From the NCBI RefSeq assembly GCF_041435495.1, contig NZ_CP108644.1, forward strand, positions 3,081,001-3,145,000: a DNA stretch of 64,000 nt, read 5' to 3'. Each line of letters begins with the position of its first letter. Position 1 is the stretch's first letter. Under the pieces are notes generated by a model. The model was not told the DNA's origin, searched no databases, and saw only the letters and a program-made list of their open reading frames with translations. Shown here one piece after another: positions 16,472 to 26,140 of this stretch. Both the position numbers and the translations under genes were made by a program. The DNA is from Streptomyces sp. NBC_01116 (lineage in GTDB: Bacteria; Actinomycetota; Actinomycetes; Streptomycetales; Streptomycetaceae).

Positions 16472-19350
16472 CGGCCGGCCCCCCGGTCGTGGTCGATGGT
16501 GTGGCGGGCGCCCCGGGAGGATCCGGGGGCGAAGACGGCGGCGACGGTCCGGCGGGCGGCGTCGCCCCGGTCGTAGGCCCCGAACCGCCGGGTGAACGCC
16601 CGGCGTCGGTCGGCGTAACCGGTGTCGGACCTCTTCAGTTCCGCGAGGGCCGCGAACAGTTCCTCCTGCGTTCCGGCCACCGGCCCCGGGGCCTCCTCCC
16701 GCAGGTCGAAGTAGCTGCCGCGCTCGGCCGCGTACGCCTCCAGGTCGGGAGCGAACAGCACGACGGGCCGGTCGAGGAGGGCGAAGTCGAACATGATGGA
16801 GGAGTAGTCGGTGATCAGCACATCGGTGAGGGCGAGGAGTTCGCTGACGTCGTGGTGGCGCGAGACGTCGACGACGGTCCCGGGCGGACAGACCGGCAGC
16901 CGGGCGGACTCCAGGTAGTGGGCGCGTACGAGCAGGGTGTGGGTGTCGCCGAAGCGCTCCGCGAACTCCCGCACGTCCAGGAGGAGTCGGGTCCTGCGCT
17001 GCTTTCCGGGGCCGCCCCGGAACGTGGGGGCGTACAGCACGGTCTTCTTGTGGTCGTCCAGGCCGAGCGCCCCGGCGAGCGGCGGGCGCGGCAGCCGTCC
17101 CTCGGTCTCGGCCCGGTCGCGCTCGGCGATCAGGGCGTCGTTGCGCGGGTAGCCGGTGCGCAGGAGCCGTTCCTCGGGCAGCCGGTAGGCGCGGGCGAGG
17201 GTGTTCACGTCGTGCTCGGAACGGACGAGGAAGTGGTCGAAGCGGTCCACGGCCCGCTGGAGACGTTCGCGCAGGGGGGCGTTCTGGAGCCGTACGCGGG
17301 TCTCGTCGAAGCCCATCCGTTTGTACGCGGAGCCGTGCCAGGTCTGGAGGTACGTGGTGTGCCGGGGCTTGTGCAGCTGCTGCGGGAAGCCCTGGTTGTC
17401 GACCCAGTACTCGGCGCGGGCCAGCGCCCACAGATAGCGCCAGGACCACCGGCGTACGAGGCGGGCGTCGGCCGGGAAGCCGGCCGGTGAGGGGTCGTAG
17501 GACCAGGTGGCGTGGAGTTTCAGGCCCTGGCGGCGGATCTCCTCGTACAGGGCGCGCGGGCTGTCGCCGTAGTTGGTGCCCATGTGGCTTTCGAGGACGA
17601 CGGAGCCCCGGCGCACGGGGAGCCGGGTGAGCCAGGTGTTGTAGACGGGGGCCTTGAAGCCCCGGGAGCGGTAGCGGTCCAGGCGCCCCCGCAGGGACCG
17701 GGCGAGGAGCTTCGCCTTGCGGGCGGGCCGGAAGCGGGTGGCGTAGCGGACCAGGCGGTGGGCGGTGCGGGCCGGGCGGCGGCGGGCGGTCAGCCGGAGC
17801 GCGAAGTGGTCCTTGAGCGTGATGTAGGGCTCCCAGGTGTCCCCGGCGAGCCGCCCGAGCCGGGGCCGGGCGGCGAACCGCAGGGCCTCGTCCACCTGGT
17901 CCTGCGGGGCGAACAGGTCGCTGACGGACCGGGGCCCGTCGGGTCCCCCCGCGGTCACCGTCAGCCGCGCGTCCCACGCCGTGTCCCGGGCGCCGACGGG
18001 GCGCAGGCGGCGCGCGACGTCGGCCCGCGCGCGCCACGTGATCCCGTTGCCGTCGTGCCGGACCTCGTCGACCGGGAACGCGACGGCGCGCGCCCCGCCC
18101 CGGGCCCGGAACTCCAGGGTCGCGGTGAGAGGGGCATCGGGGGCCGGGCCGCCGTGGCCGGGCAGCACGAGGCGGCCTTCCAGCAGCAGGCGGCCCCGCT
18201 CGGCGGTGGCGCGGGTGAGCCGGTTCATCAGCCGCGCGTCGCCGAACGTGCGGTACTGGTGGCCGAGTTCGGTGACCTCGGCACCGGGCCCCTCCGGCGC
18301 CTCGTCGCCCCAGAACACCCGGCCGTCGGCGCCCGTCGTCAGCGGCGCGCACACGGTGGCGGGCCGGCTCAGCGCGTACGCCGCCGCGAGGAGCCCTTCG
18401 GCGTCGCCCCGGGCCAGCAGGCTCACGGCGACCCGCTCCAGCGGCGGCAGGCCCGGCAGGCCGTCCCGGAAGGGGCCGGTCAGCGCACGGACGGCGGCCG
18501 CGGCGACCCGGGCGCGGCGGGCGGCGGGCAGGCGGGGGAAGGACCGGGCGAGCGGCACCAGGTGGTCGCGGGCGAACGCCGTCTCCCGTTCCTCGCGCAG
18601 CTCGGACAGCCCTTGCGCGAGGAGGGTGTTGGCGACCCGGCGATGGGCCTCGACGAGGGCGGCGAGGTCGCGGGCCCGGTCGGGAACGGCCCGGCCGGTC
18701 ACGATCAGCCGGCGGACCAGGGCGATCCGGCCGACCGCGGCGGCGGCGAGCGGGCCGAAGAGGATCTCGCCGTGCGTCAGGTCCTCCTCGTACCGGAGCC
18801 CGTGCCGTCTGGCGGCCTCGCGGCGCAGGCAGAATCCGGTCACGAGGGCGTCCCTGACGACGAGTTCGGGGGCGTCGGTGAAGCGGGCGAGGGTGCGGGA
18901 GCGGGCGTACAGCCCGCCCTGCCAGGACGGCTCCCGTTCCTTGCCGCCCTCGTCCGCGGTCCGGCTCCAGCGGCCGGCGATCAGGTCGGCGCGGCTTCGC
19001 TCGCCCGCCTGCCAGAGGTTGCGGCAGGCGTGCTTCTGGAGGCGTTCGCCGGTGGCGAGGACCAGGACGTACCGGCCGTCCGCCGCGTCCAGGCCCGCGT
19101 TGCGGAGGGCTCCGGTGGTGCGGACGGCCGGGTCGGCGTGGAGGAGGCGGACCCGCCCGGGGGCCCGGTCGGCGAGGGTCCGGGCGGCGGTGCGGACGGC
19201 CGGGGCGGCGGTGGAGGCGAGGACCACGACGGCCTCGGCCCCGCGCAGCGACTGGCCGAGGACGGACTCCACGGAGGCGCGCAGGGCGTCGGCGCCTCCG
19301 GGTCCCTCGCCGTCCCCGCTGCCGGTGATCACACAGCTGAAGTCGCTCAT
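16468..19350 (-). CDS. Large TagF-type glycerophosphotransferase with degenerate GT2-like N-terminus
   Basis: A 960-residue protein. The C-terminal part from about 620 is a CDP-glycerol glycerophosphotransferase domain with Y-L-Q-T-W-H-G-S-A-Y-K-R-M-G-F (about 668), T-G-Y-P-R-N-D, Y-A-P-T-F-R and T-D-Y-S-S-I-M-F-D-F (about 842). The N-terminal 200 residues follow a GT2 outline but lack a clear D-D-G-S and D-x-D pair (V-V-V-L-A-S-T-A-A stands where the first would be), so that domain may be inactive. A middle region of about 400 residues is helical then beta-rich. Start and stop overlap the neighbours by ATGA on both sides, so translation is coupled with the genes starting at 22790 and 16471. 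Confidence 0.9.
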   Translation of the reverse strand: MSDFSCVITGSGDGEGPGGADALRASVESVLGQSLRGAEAVVVLASTAAPAVRTAARTLADRAPGRVRLLHADPAVRTTGALRNAGLDAADGRYVLVLATGERLQKHACRNLWQAGERSRADLIAGRWSRTADEGGKEREPSWQGGLYARSRTLARFTDAPELVVRDALVTGFCLRREAARRHGLRYEEDLTHGEILFGPLAAAAVGRIALVRRLIVTGRAVPDRARDLAALVEAHRRVANTLLAQGLSELREERETAFARDHLVPLARSFPRLPAARRARVAAAAVRALTGPFRDGLPGLPPLERVAVSLLARGDAEGLLAAAYALSRPATVCAPLTTGADGRVFWGDEAPEGPGAEVTELGHQYRTFGDARLMNRLTRATAERGRLLLEGRLVLPGHGGPAPDAPLTATLEFRARGGARAVAFPVDEVRHDGNGITWRARADVARRLRPVGARDTAWDARLTVTAGGPDGPRSVSDLFAPQDQVDEALRFAARPRLGRLAGDTWEPYITLKDHFALRLTARRRPARTAHRLVRYATRFRPARKAKLLARSLRGRLDRYRSRGFKAPVYNTWLTRLPVRRGSVVLESHMGTNYGDSPRALYEEIRRQGLKLHATWSYDPSPAGFPADARLVRRWSWRYLWALARAEYWVDNQGFPQQLHKPRHTTYLQTWHGSAYKRMGFDETRVRLQNAPLRERLQRAVDRFDHFLVRSEHDVNTLARAYRLPEERLLRTGYPRNDALIAERDRAETEGRLPRPPLAGALGLDDHKKTVLYAPTFRGGPGKQRRTRLLLDVREFAERFGDTHTLLVRAHYLESARLPVCPPGTVVDVSRHHDVSELLALTDVLITDYSSIMFDFALLDRPVVLFAPDLEAYAAERGSYFDLREEAPGPVAGTQEELFAALAELKRSDTGYADRRRAFTRRFGAYDRGDAARRTVAAVFAPGSSRGARHTIDHDRGAGR

Positions 19351-22300
19351 GCCTGCTCCCCCTTGAGCATCCGGTCGACGACCGCGGCGGCGGCGGTCCC
19401 GTCGTCGAGGTCGCAGAACGTCTCCCGGAACCGCTCGTACGCCTCCCGGTGCCCGGCGGTGGCGGTCTCCGGGTCGCGCAGTGCCGCCACGATCCCGGCG
19501 GAGTCGGGGACGAGGGGTCCGGGGGCGCGCTGCTCGAAGTCGAAGCAGAATCCGCGCAGGGTGTCCCGGTAGTGGGCCAGGTCGTGGGTGTGGAAGAGCA
19601 TCGGGCGGCCGGTCTGCGCGAAGTCGAACATGATCGAGGAGTAGTCGGTGACCAGGACGTCGCTGATCAGCAGCAGGTCGGCGACGTCCGGGTGGCGGGA
19701 GACGTCCCGGACGAAGGCGGTGTCGGGGACGCTGCCGCCGACGAGGTAGTGGCGGCGCACCAGCAGGACGTGGTCCTCACCGAGGCTCTCCCGGGCCCGC
19801 TCCAGGTCGAGTCGGAGGTCGAACCCGTGGCGCCCGCCCTGCCGCGGGCGGTCCTCGCGCCAGGTGGGGGCGTACAGGATTACGCGCCGCCCCTCGGGGA
19901 GCGCGAGCCGTTCGCGTACGGCGGCGGCGGTCCCGTCCCGGTCGGGGGCGTGGAGCAGGTCGTTGCGCGGGTAGCCGCACTCCAGGACCTCGCCCGAGTA
20001 GCCGAAGGCGCGGCGCAGCACGGGGGTGGAGAAGCTGTTCGGGGAGACGAGCACGCTCCACTGGGCGGAGCGGTGTTCCATGGACGCCATGTAGGCGGCG
20101 TCGGCGTGCGGGGCGCCCGCGAGGTCGCGGCCGATGCGTTTGAGCGGGGTGCCGTGCCAGGTCTGGACGACGGTCTGGCCCTCGGCACGCTCGAACCACT
20201 CGGGCAGGTGGGTGTTGGTGACGATCCAGCGGCTGCGGGCCAGCGCGTCGTACCAGTCGGCACTGTGCAGGGCGACGGGGCGGACGCCTTCGGGCACCGC
20301 CGCCTGCTGGTCGCGCACCACCCACAGGTGCTCGATGTCCCGGCCCCGGGAAGCGAGTTCGCGGTGGACGGCGCGGGGCGAATCGGAGTACTGACGGCCG
20401 TCGAAGCTGGAGTAGAGGACGGCCGGGCGCAGCTCGTCGACCGTGGCGGCGCGCAGCCCGGCGTACCGCTCGCGCTGGATCCGCTGTCCGTACGCGCCCC
20501 GCTCATCCACGGGCAGGGCGGAGACCGACTCCAGGACGAGCCGGTCGTGGTGGCGTCGCTGGAGGAGGAAGTCCCGGCCGTCGACCTGCCGTTGGGTCGG
20601 CAGGGCGGGGTGCAGCGGGGTGCTCGCCCGGAGCGGTCGGTAGGCCTCCGGGTCCCGCTCCCCCGGCTCGCGCAGGAAGAGGTACCAGCGTCCCTCGGCG
20701 AGGGGCAGCGCCCCGCCGGGTCCCTCGACGGCGGCGGGCGCGATCACGGCCCGGAAGCCGTCACCGTCTCCCCGCTCCAGGCCGACGACCACCTCCTCCC
20801 GGTGGCCGCTGTGCCGCAGGACGAGTTCCCGGAAGGCGCCCGTGGGCTCGGGGAAGGCGCCTTCGAGGATCAGGGCGCCCGGCTCCTCCCAGGCGGCGGA
20901 GGTGACGACGGGCTGGACGGGCCGGTCGGTGAGCACGAGGTCGCCCGAGGGGTTGGGGGCCGTGTGCAGTTCACGGCCGTCGGGCAGTGCGTAGCGTCCG
21001 TCCGGGCCGGCGGCCCGGGCGGCCACGGTCAACGGCGCACCCTCGCCCACGAGTTGGACGCCCCAGATGTCGTCCTGGCCCCGGAAGGCGCTGAGCGGGA
21101 TGTCCGCCGCCCGGGAGCCGAGCGAGCCGCGCAGGGCGAACTCCCGCGTCTCCTTGGTGCGCCATTCGGTGAGCCGGAGGGCGACCGGCCCGGCGTCGCC
21201 GAGGATCTTCACCTCCAGCCGCACGGTGTCCTCGACCGCCGACTGCCCGGTCAGGACGGCCGCGACGCGCTCGGTGCGCAGCTCCAGCTTGTTGCCGGAG
21301 AGGACGGGGACGATACGGGTCCGCTCGTCGGTGTACGTCACGGCGGGCGGGGCCGGGGTGCCGACGAGCCGCATGGGGCCCCGGCGGGGCCGGCCCGCGC
21401 CGACGACGACGGCCTCCAGCTTCCAGGTCGTCCGCACGCCGCTCGCCTTCCCGGCGAGTCTGCGCGGGTCGACGACGGCGGTGAACCCGGCGCGGTCGTA
21501 GCGGTGCAGGGAGCGGCCGGAGAGGGCGGTGGCCTCGTCGCCCGGGACCGGACGGACCCGCAGGGGGATCAGCCGCTTCCCCGAGCGCAGCCAGCCGAGC
21601 CGGACCGGGCCGCCCGGGGCGTTCCGTACGTAGGCGTGGCCAGTCAGGTGGAGCAGCCCGTCCCGCCAGACGGCCTCGGTGAGGTGGGCGTGGACGGGCA
21701 GGTCGGCGGAGGTCAGCGCGGTCGTGGCGGGCGGCAGCGGGTCGCGGACGGCGGGGTGGTGGGCGCGGGGGCGGAGCAGTCCGGTGACGTGGAAGGTGTC
21801 CCGGTCCTTCTTCTCGTCGGCGAGGAGGGCGAGGAGTTCGGGCAGCCGGCGTTCGCGGATGAGCTGCCACTTGACCCGCAGGTGCAGGGGCAGTCCGGCG
21901 AGGACGGCGGGCTCGACGGTGGCGGCGAACGCGCCGGCGTGCTTCAGGAACGCCTCGTGGAACTCCGCGTCGCCGCCCCCGAGCGCCTCGATGAACAGCC
22001 ACAGGTCGCCGGAGAGCGCGTGGGCGTCGTAGCGGCGCCTGGCCTCGGCCAGTCCGGGCCGGGCGGCGAGGAAGCGGCTGACGGTGGTGACGGCGGTGAC
22101 CCGGTCGCGGATGCCCCGGGGCACGGCCCGCCGGGTGGTGATCGAGCCGTCGCGGTCGCGCCAGTGGTAGACGGGCTCCTCGACGACGTCGACGGAGCGG
22201 GCCAGGAAGTGGGCGGGCAGGACGACGGCGATGTCCTCGTACAGCACCCCGGTGGGGAAGGCGAAGGCGTGCTCGTCCCAGAAGGCGCGGCGGAAGACCT

Positions 22301-22790
22301 TGTTGCAGGCGATGCGGTCGCCGAGCAGGATCCAGTCCCTGGTGACGTGGGTGGCCCGCCGGGCCTTCTCCATCGGCTTGCGGAACATCGGGGACTGTTC
22401 GAGATCCCCGCCGGCCCGCAGCCGGAGCACGTTGCCGGTGGCGAAGTCGGAGCCGGAGCGGTCGAGTTCCGCGAGCATCCGGGCGTACGCGCCGGGCGGC
22501 ACGACGTCGTCGCTGTCGACGAACGTCAGGAACTCCGCCCCGGGACGGGCCTCGCGCACCCCGGCGTTGCGGGCCGCGCCGAGCCCGGCGTTCTCCTGCC
22601 GCAGCAGCCGGAAGCGTGGATCGCGGTCCGCGAACTCCTGTGCCAGGGCGGGGCCGTTGTCGGTGGAGCCGTCGTCGACGAGGACGACCTCCAGGTCCGG
22701 CATGGTCTGCTCGGCGAGCGAGGACAGGCAGGCACCGAGGTACTCCTCGACGTTGTAGAGGGGGACGACGACGGTGAGACGGGGTGCCAT
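19347..22790 (-). CDS. GT2 glycosyltransferase / TagF-type glycerophosphotransferase fusion
   Basis: A 1147-residue protein. The N-terminal GT2 domain (1 to about 230) has V-V-V-P-L-Y-N-V-E-E-Y, V-L-V-D-D-G-S-T-D and D-S-D-D. A helical segment (about 240-390) and a long beta-rich segment (about 400-780) lead to a canonical TagF domain: V-V-Q-T-W-H-G-T-P-L-K (about 875), C-G-Y-P-R-N-D, Y-A-P-T-W-R and T-D-Y-S-S-I-M-F-D-F (about 1045). I chose the ATG at 22790 (M-A-P-R-L-T-V) because GT2 homology begins there and GGAAGGA lies upstream; the frame is open to 22952. First gene of a coupled three-gene run. Domain order suggests one protein both glycosylates and polymerises, which is inference. Confidence 0.92.
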   Translation of the reverse strand: MAPRLTVVVPLYNVEEYLGACLSSLAEQTMPDLEVVLVDDGSTDNGPALAQEFADRDPRFRLLRQENAGLGAARNAGVREARPGAEFLTFVDSDDVVPPGAYARMLAELDRSGSDFATGNVLRLRAGGDLEQSPMFRKPMEKARRATHVTRDWILLGDRIACNKVFRRAFWDEHAFAFPTGVLYEDIAVVLPAHFLARSVDVVEEPVYHWRDRDGSITTRRAVPRGIRDRVTAVTTVSRFLAARPGLAEARRRYDAHALSGDLWLFIEALGGGDAEFHEAFLKHAGAFAATVEPAVLAGLPLHLRVKWQLIRERRLPELLALLADEKKDRDTFHVTGLLRPRAHHPAVRDPLPPATTALTSADLPVHAHLTEAVWRDGLLHLTGHAYVRNAPGGPVRLGWLRSGKRLIPLRVRPVPGDEATALSGRSLHRYDRAGFTAVVDPRRLAGKASGVRTTWKLEAVVVGAGRPRRGPMRLVGTPAPPAVTYTDERTRIVPVLSGNKLELRTERVAAVLTGQSAVEDTVRLEVKILGDAGPVALRLTEWRTKETREFALRGSLGSRAADIPLSAFRGQDDIWGVQLVGEGAPLTVAARAAGPDGRYALPDGRELHTAPNPSGDLVLTDRPVQPVVTSAAWEEPGALILEGAFPEPTGAFRELVLRHSGHREEVVVGLERGDGDGFRAVIAPAAVEGPGGALPLAEGRWYLFLREPGERDPEAYRPLRASTPLHPALPTQRQVDGRDFLLQRRHHDRLVLESVSALPVDERGAYGQRIQRERYAGLRAATVDELRPAVLYSSFDGRQYSDSPRAVHRELASRGRDIEHLWVVRDQQAAVPEGVRPVALHSADWYDALARSRWIVTNTHLPEWFERAEGQTVVQTWHGTPLKRIGRDLAGAPHADAAYMASMEHRSAQWSVLVSPNSFSTPVLRRAFGYSGEVLECGYPRNDLLHAPDRDGTAAAVRERLALPEGRRVILYAPTWREDRPRQGGRHGFDLRLDLERARESLGEDHVLLVRRHYLVGGSVPDTAFVRDVSRHPDVADLLLISDVLVTDYSSIMFDFAQTGRPMLFHTHDLAHYRDTLRGFCFDFEQRAPGPLVPDSAGIVAALRDPETATAGHREAYERFRETFCDLDDGTAAAAVVDRMLKGEQA

Positions 22791-22981
22791 CGCGGCGCAC
22801 GATCCTTCCGGGCGGACGACATCAGGGGCAATGAGCGTCGGGGACTTGAGCTTCGGGGCGTGGGGCCCGTCGGGGGCCATCGGGTACAACCCGCGCCGGA
22901 AGGACGGGTCACCCGAGGGGGTCCGTTCGAGTGACGCGGAGGGCGGAGTCACGCACCCCGGGGGCGTGCCGGGAGCACGTT

Positions 22982-23012
22982 CGAGCCCCGTACCGTCAGG
23001 GCACGGGGCTCG
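22982..23012 (-). terminator. Hairpin terminator after the TylF-like methyltransferase gene
   Basis: A 10-bp inverted repeat (22982-22991 with 23003-23012, 11-base loop) lies 29 bases beyond the stop at 23041. It separates the methyltransferase transcript from the gene starting at 22790. Confidence 0.6.
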
Positions 23013-23040
23013 GTGCTCGGCGCTGCCGCAGGGGCTCGCG

Positions 23041-23907
23041 TCAGGGCTTCACGGCGATCCGGCCCTCGTCCATCCGCAGCAGCAGCAGCCGCTCACCGGT
23101 CTTGTCGAGGAATTCGTCGACCGCCTGCCGCGATCCCTGCCAGTAGCCGTAGTCGTCGATGAGGAGCACCCCGCCGGATACCAACCGGGAGTACAGGTGC
23201 TCCAGTTCGTGCTTCGTGGAGGCGTACCAGTCGGTGTCCAGGCGCAGGATGGAGATCTGCTCGGGGGCCTGCGCGGGAACGGTGTCCTCGACCCGCCCCT
23301 GGACGTAGTGGACGCGCTCCTTCGGGTACGGGACGCTGTCGAAGCCCGCCTTCACGTCCTCCAGCGAGGCGACCGCCCAGATCGGCCGGTCCTTGCCCTG
23401 GGCGTCCAGCAGCTCCTGGGCGGGCCGCCCGTCGCGCCGCAGGTCCTCGGCGGTGGGCGGGGTCATGCCCTCGTACGTGTCGAAGAGATACAGGTCGCGC
23501 TCGGTCTCGCCGACGGAGAGCAGGGTCCGGGCGCAGGCCTGCATGGAACCGCCGCGCCAGACGCCGCACTCGACGATGTCACCGGGGATCTCGTGGCGGG
23601 CGATGTGGCGGGTGGCGAGGATGAAGGCGTTGAGCCGCTCCGGCGAGGTCATGGAGTACGGCTTGACCGCGCGGATGATCTCCTTCGCCTCGTCGTCGTA
23701 GTCCGCCGGGAACGCGAGCGCGGGCTTCTCCCGGGGCTTCGGAGCCGCTACGGGGGCGGGTGCGGCGGCCGGATCCGGTGCGGGGGCGGTGCGGGCGGCG
23801 GGCACCGTGACGCGCCTGAGCTGGTATCCGGTGAGCTGCTGAAGGACGCCGTTGACGGCGTTGCGCCAAGCCATGCCCCGGGACAGTACGCGCGGTTTGC
23901 GCCGCAT
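23041..23907 (-). CDS. TylF/MycF-family SAM-dependent methyltransferase
   Basis: A 288-residue protein of the TylF (macrocin O-methyltransferase) family. It has the SAM-binding pattern V-E-C-G-V-W-R-G-G-S-M (about 110), F-D-T-Y-E-G-M-T and an L-R-L-D-T-D-W-Y metal/substrate region. Related enzymes methylate sugar hydroxyls in antibiotics and also occur in glycopolymer loci. The start is uncertain: ATG at 23907 is given, but a TTG at 23922 would overlap the upstream stop as TTGA, and an ATG at 23874 is also possible. An Ala/Pro-rich linker (about 40-65) precedes the catalytic domain. It probably methylates a sugar of the polymer made by this locus; that is inference from context. Confidence 0.87.
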   Translation of the reverse strand: MRRKPRVLSRGMAWRNAVNGVLQQLTGYQLRRVTVPAARTAPAPDPAAAPAPVAAPKPREKPALAFPADYDDEAKEIIRAVKPYSMTSPERLNAFILATRHIARHEIPGDIVECGVWRGGSMQACARTLLSVGETERDLYLFDTYEGMTPPTAEDLRRDGRPAQELLDAQGKDRPIWAVASLEDVKAGFDSVPYPKERVHYVQGRVEDTVPAQAPEQISILRLDTDWYASTKHELEHLYSRLVSGGVLLIDDYGYWQGSRQAVDEFLDKTGERLLLLRMDEGRIAVKP

Positions 23908-23918
23908 GTCATCTTTCG

Positions 23919-24731
23919 TCAACCTGCCATTGATCGGGGCGGGTCCTGTTCGAGTGAGGGCTCCTGCGCGGGCACGGTCCCCGGGCGGCCGCACGCCTCA
24001 CGGCCGTCCAGCGGCCGGGGCAGCGGGACGCCGTCCACGCCGCCGACCCGGTTCGCCCACCACACCGCCAGCTCCCGTACGGCGAACATGGTGAGGCGCG
24101 GGTAGCGGGCCGGCTTGCGGAAGACGCCGACGGAGTCGCCCCAGTAGGCGGCCTTCCCGTCGATGGCGCGGTAGTCGTGCCAGATGCCCTTGCGCGGCGG
24201 GAAGTCGGTGTAGGCCTCGCGCAGTTCGAGCCGCGAGTGGGCGGCGAGCGCGCGGAACCCGTCGGGGTAGTAGCGCCAGCAGTCCTGCGCGTCGTGGACG
24301 TGGCCGCGCGAGGGTGCGGTGATGAACGCGTGTCCGCCCGGCTTCAGGATCCGGGCGATCTCCAGCATCGACGCCCAGAAGAACGGGATGTGCTCGAACG
24401 CCTGCCCGGACAGCACCACATCGGCGCTGTTGGAGCGGGCGGGGATGCGGTACGGCTTCTTCATCACGGCGTCGACGTTGGGGCCGTCCTGCACGTCGAC
24501 CCCGAAGTAGTCGACAGGGTGGTCGGCGAGCAGCGCCCGGTGGGTGCGGGTCTGCTTGCCGGAGATACGCGATCCGAGGTCGACGACGCGGTAGGCGCCG
24601 GTGCCCGCGCCGGACGCGGCCCTTCCGCGAGACCTCCCGCCGGGCCCTTCGGCTGCCCCTTTGCCGGGCCCTTCGACGGGCAGATACTCCCTGATGCAGA
24701 GTTCCATCTGCTCGTAGGCGGACCGGTGCAT
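23919..24731 (-). CDS. Class I SAM-dependent methyltransferase
   Basis: A 270-residue methyltransferase of the Methyltransf_11 type. Motif I reads V-V-D-L-G-S-R-I-S-G (about 43), with further matches at S-G-Q-A-F-E-H-I-P-F-F-W and I-L-K-P-G-G-H-A-F-I. I place the start at the ATG 24731 (M-H-R-S-A-Y-E-Q-M-E) since the preceding frame has no resemblance. A Lys/Gly-rich low-complexity stretch sits near residues 20-40. The next gene starts 11 bases after its stop, so the two methyltransferase genes are probably co-transcribed. Its substrate is presumably a glycan or a lipid-linked intermediate. Confidence 0.88.
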   Translation of the reverse strand: MHRSAYEQMELCIREYLPVEGPGKGAAEGPGGRSRGRAASGAGTGAYRVVDLGSRISGKQTRTHRALLADHPVDYFGVDVQDGPNVDAVMKKPYRIPARSNSADVVLSGQAFEHIPFFWASMLEIARILKPGGHAFITAPSRGHVHDAQDCWRYYPDGFRALAAHSRLELREAYTDFPPRKGIWHDYRAIDGKAAYWGDSVGVFRKPARYPRLTMFAVRELAVWWANRVGGVDGVPLPRPLDGREACGRPGTVPAQEPSLEQDPPRSMAG

Positions 24732-24866
24732 GGACGTCTCCCAACATGGCGGGGTGAGCGGGCTGTTGGGCTCAACGACCGCGCGGCGCGGAGGAATCGG
24801 CACGGAGGGTCCGCCGTGAGCCATTCGGGTGGCGGGACGCGCGACCGGCCGGAGGGGCGGGGCCCG

Positions 24867-26039
24867 TCACAGGGACGGGGCGAAGAACCGCCGGACGACG
24901 CGTTCCGCCGCGCGCCCGTCGTCGTACGGGCAGAACCGCTCCCGGAACGCGGCGCGCAGCGCGGCCGCCTCCGGTGACCGCCACTCCCCCGTCCGGAACA
25001 CGTCGGCCAGCCGGTCGGGGGTGGTGGTGACGATGCCGGGGGTGTCGCCGGGCCGCCCGGAGAGCAGGTCGAAGTAGGTCCCGCGTGCGGCCCGGTAGGC
25101 GGCCCAGTCGGGGGCGTGGACGACGATCGGGCGGTCCAGGCAGGCGTAGTCGAAGACCAGGGAGGAGTAGTCGGCGATCAACGCGTCGGCGGCCAGGCAC
25201 AGTTCCTCGACCCGGGGATGCCCGGTGACGTCGACGACCCGCGCCGCCCCTGTCCGGCCGAGCCCGGCGGACCGCCCGTAGAAGTAGTGGGCCCGCACCA
25301 ACAGGACGTACTGCGGACCCAGTTCGCGGGCCAACCGCTCGGGGTCGAGATCGGGCACGAAGCCGTCGCGGTAGTCGCGGTGGGTCGGTGCGTGGAGCAG
25401 GACGGTCTGCCCCCGGGCGATGCCCAGTCCGGCGCGGATGCTCGCGATCTCCTCGGCGGTGGCGGTGGAGTAGGCGTCGTTGCGGGGGTAGCCGGTCTCC
25501 AGCCGTTCGTACCCGCCCGGGTAGACGCGGTCCCAGACCTCGGTGCTGTGCGGGTTGGCGGAGAGGCTGAAGTCCCACTGGCCGACATGGGCGAGGATCT
25601 TGGCGAAGTCGGTCTTCCGGGCGAGGGCGGGGTACGCGCGCTGGTCCAGCCCCATGGTCTTGAGCGGAGTCCCGTGGTGGGTCTGGAGATAGCGCTGACC
25701 GGGCCGTTTGGTGAAGCCGCCGGGAAAACTGGAGTTGTTGACCAGGTAGGTGGCGGTGGCCATGGCCCGCCAGTAGGGGCGCGAGCCCTCGATGACGTAC
25801 GGCACGCCCGGCTCCATCCGGTCGCGGTGCCGGGACGAGACGACCCACACGCCCTTGACCCGCGGGGCCAGCTCACGGGCCTTGGCGTGGATCGCGGCGG
25901 GATTGCAGGCGACGCCCCGGTTCCAGTAGGCCCCGTAGACGGCGAGGTCCGGGTCGAGCGGGCGGTGCAGGTCGGTGCGGTAGGCGGCCCGCATGGCCTG
26001 GCGACGCACGAACCGCTTCACGGAAGCTCGGGTGGGCAT
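24867..26039 (-). CDS. TagF-type CDP-glycerol glycerophosphotransferase, single domain
   Basis: A 390-residue protein containing only the glycerophosphotransferase domain. Motifs: Y-L-Q-T-H-H-G-T-P-L-K-T-M-G (about 117), T-G-Y-P-R-N-D, A-P-T-H-R-D-Y and A-D-Y-S-S-L-V-F-D-Y (about 287). The size is close to single-domain TagB/TagF enzymes, so it could prime the polymer (TagB role) while larger paralogs extend it; the sequence does not decide this. No membrane helix is seen. Starts at ATG 26039, divergent from the 1211-residue fusion gene across 101 bp. The methyltransferase gene follows after 135 bp. Confidence 0.92.
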   Translation of the reverse strand: MPTRASVKRFVRRQAMRAAYRTDLHRPLDPDLAVYGAYWNRGVACNPAAIHAKARELAPRVKGVWVVSSRHRDRMEPGVPYVIEGSRPYWRAMATATYLVNNSSFPGGFTKRPGQRYLQTHHGTPLKTMGLDQRAYPALARKTDFAKILAHVGQWDFSLSANPHSTEVWDRVYPGGYERLETGYPRNDAYSTATAEEIASIRAGLGIARGQTVLLHAPTHRDYRDGFVPDLDPERLARELGPQYVLLVRAHYFYGRSAGLGRTGAARVVDVTGHPRVEELCLAADALIADYSSLVFDYACLDRPIVVHAPDWAAYRAARGTYFDLLSGRPGDTPGIVTTTPDRLADVFRTGEWRSPEAAALRAAFRERFCPYDDGRAAERVVRRFFAPSL

Positions 26040-26140
26040 GGCAGCCGAGCGTAATCGCGGACCGGGACGGCCGAGGAGCCGCGTTCACCCGTTCGGGTCA
26101 GCGCCGGTGACCCCGGGACCCGCCCCCTGTTGACCAGGAC

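Noticed and set aside
15329..18352. 1007-codon frame suggesting a giant GT4 protein
   Set aside because: The N-terminal 627 codons overlap the 960-residue TagF gene in another frame; the ATGA overlap at 16468-16471 fixes the GT4 start.
19449..22934. 1161-codon plus-strand open frame opposite the 1147-residue fusion gene
   Set aside because: Gly/Val/Glu-rich shadow without motifs; the minus strand encodes clear GT2 and TagF domains.
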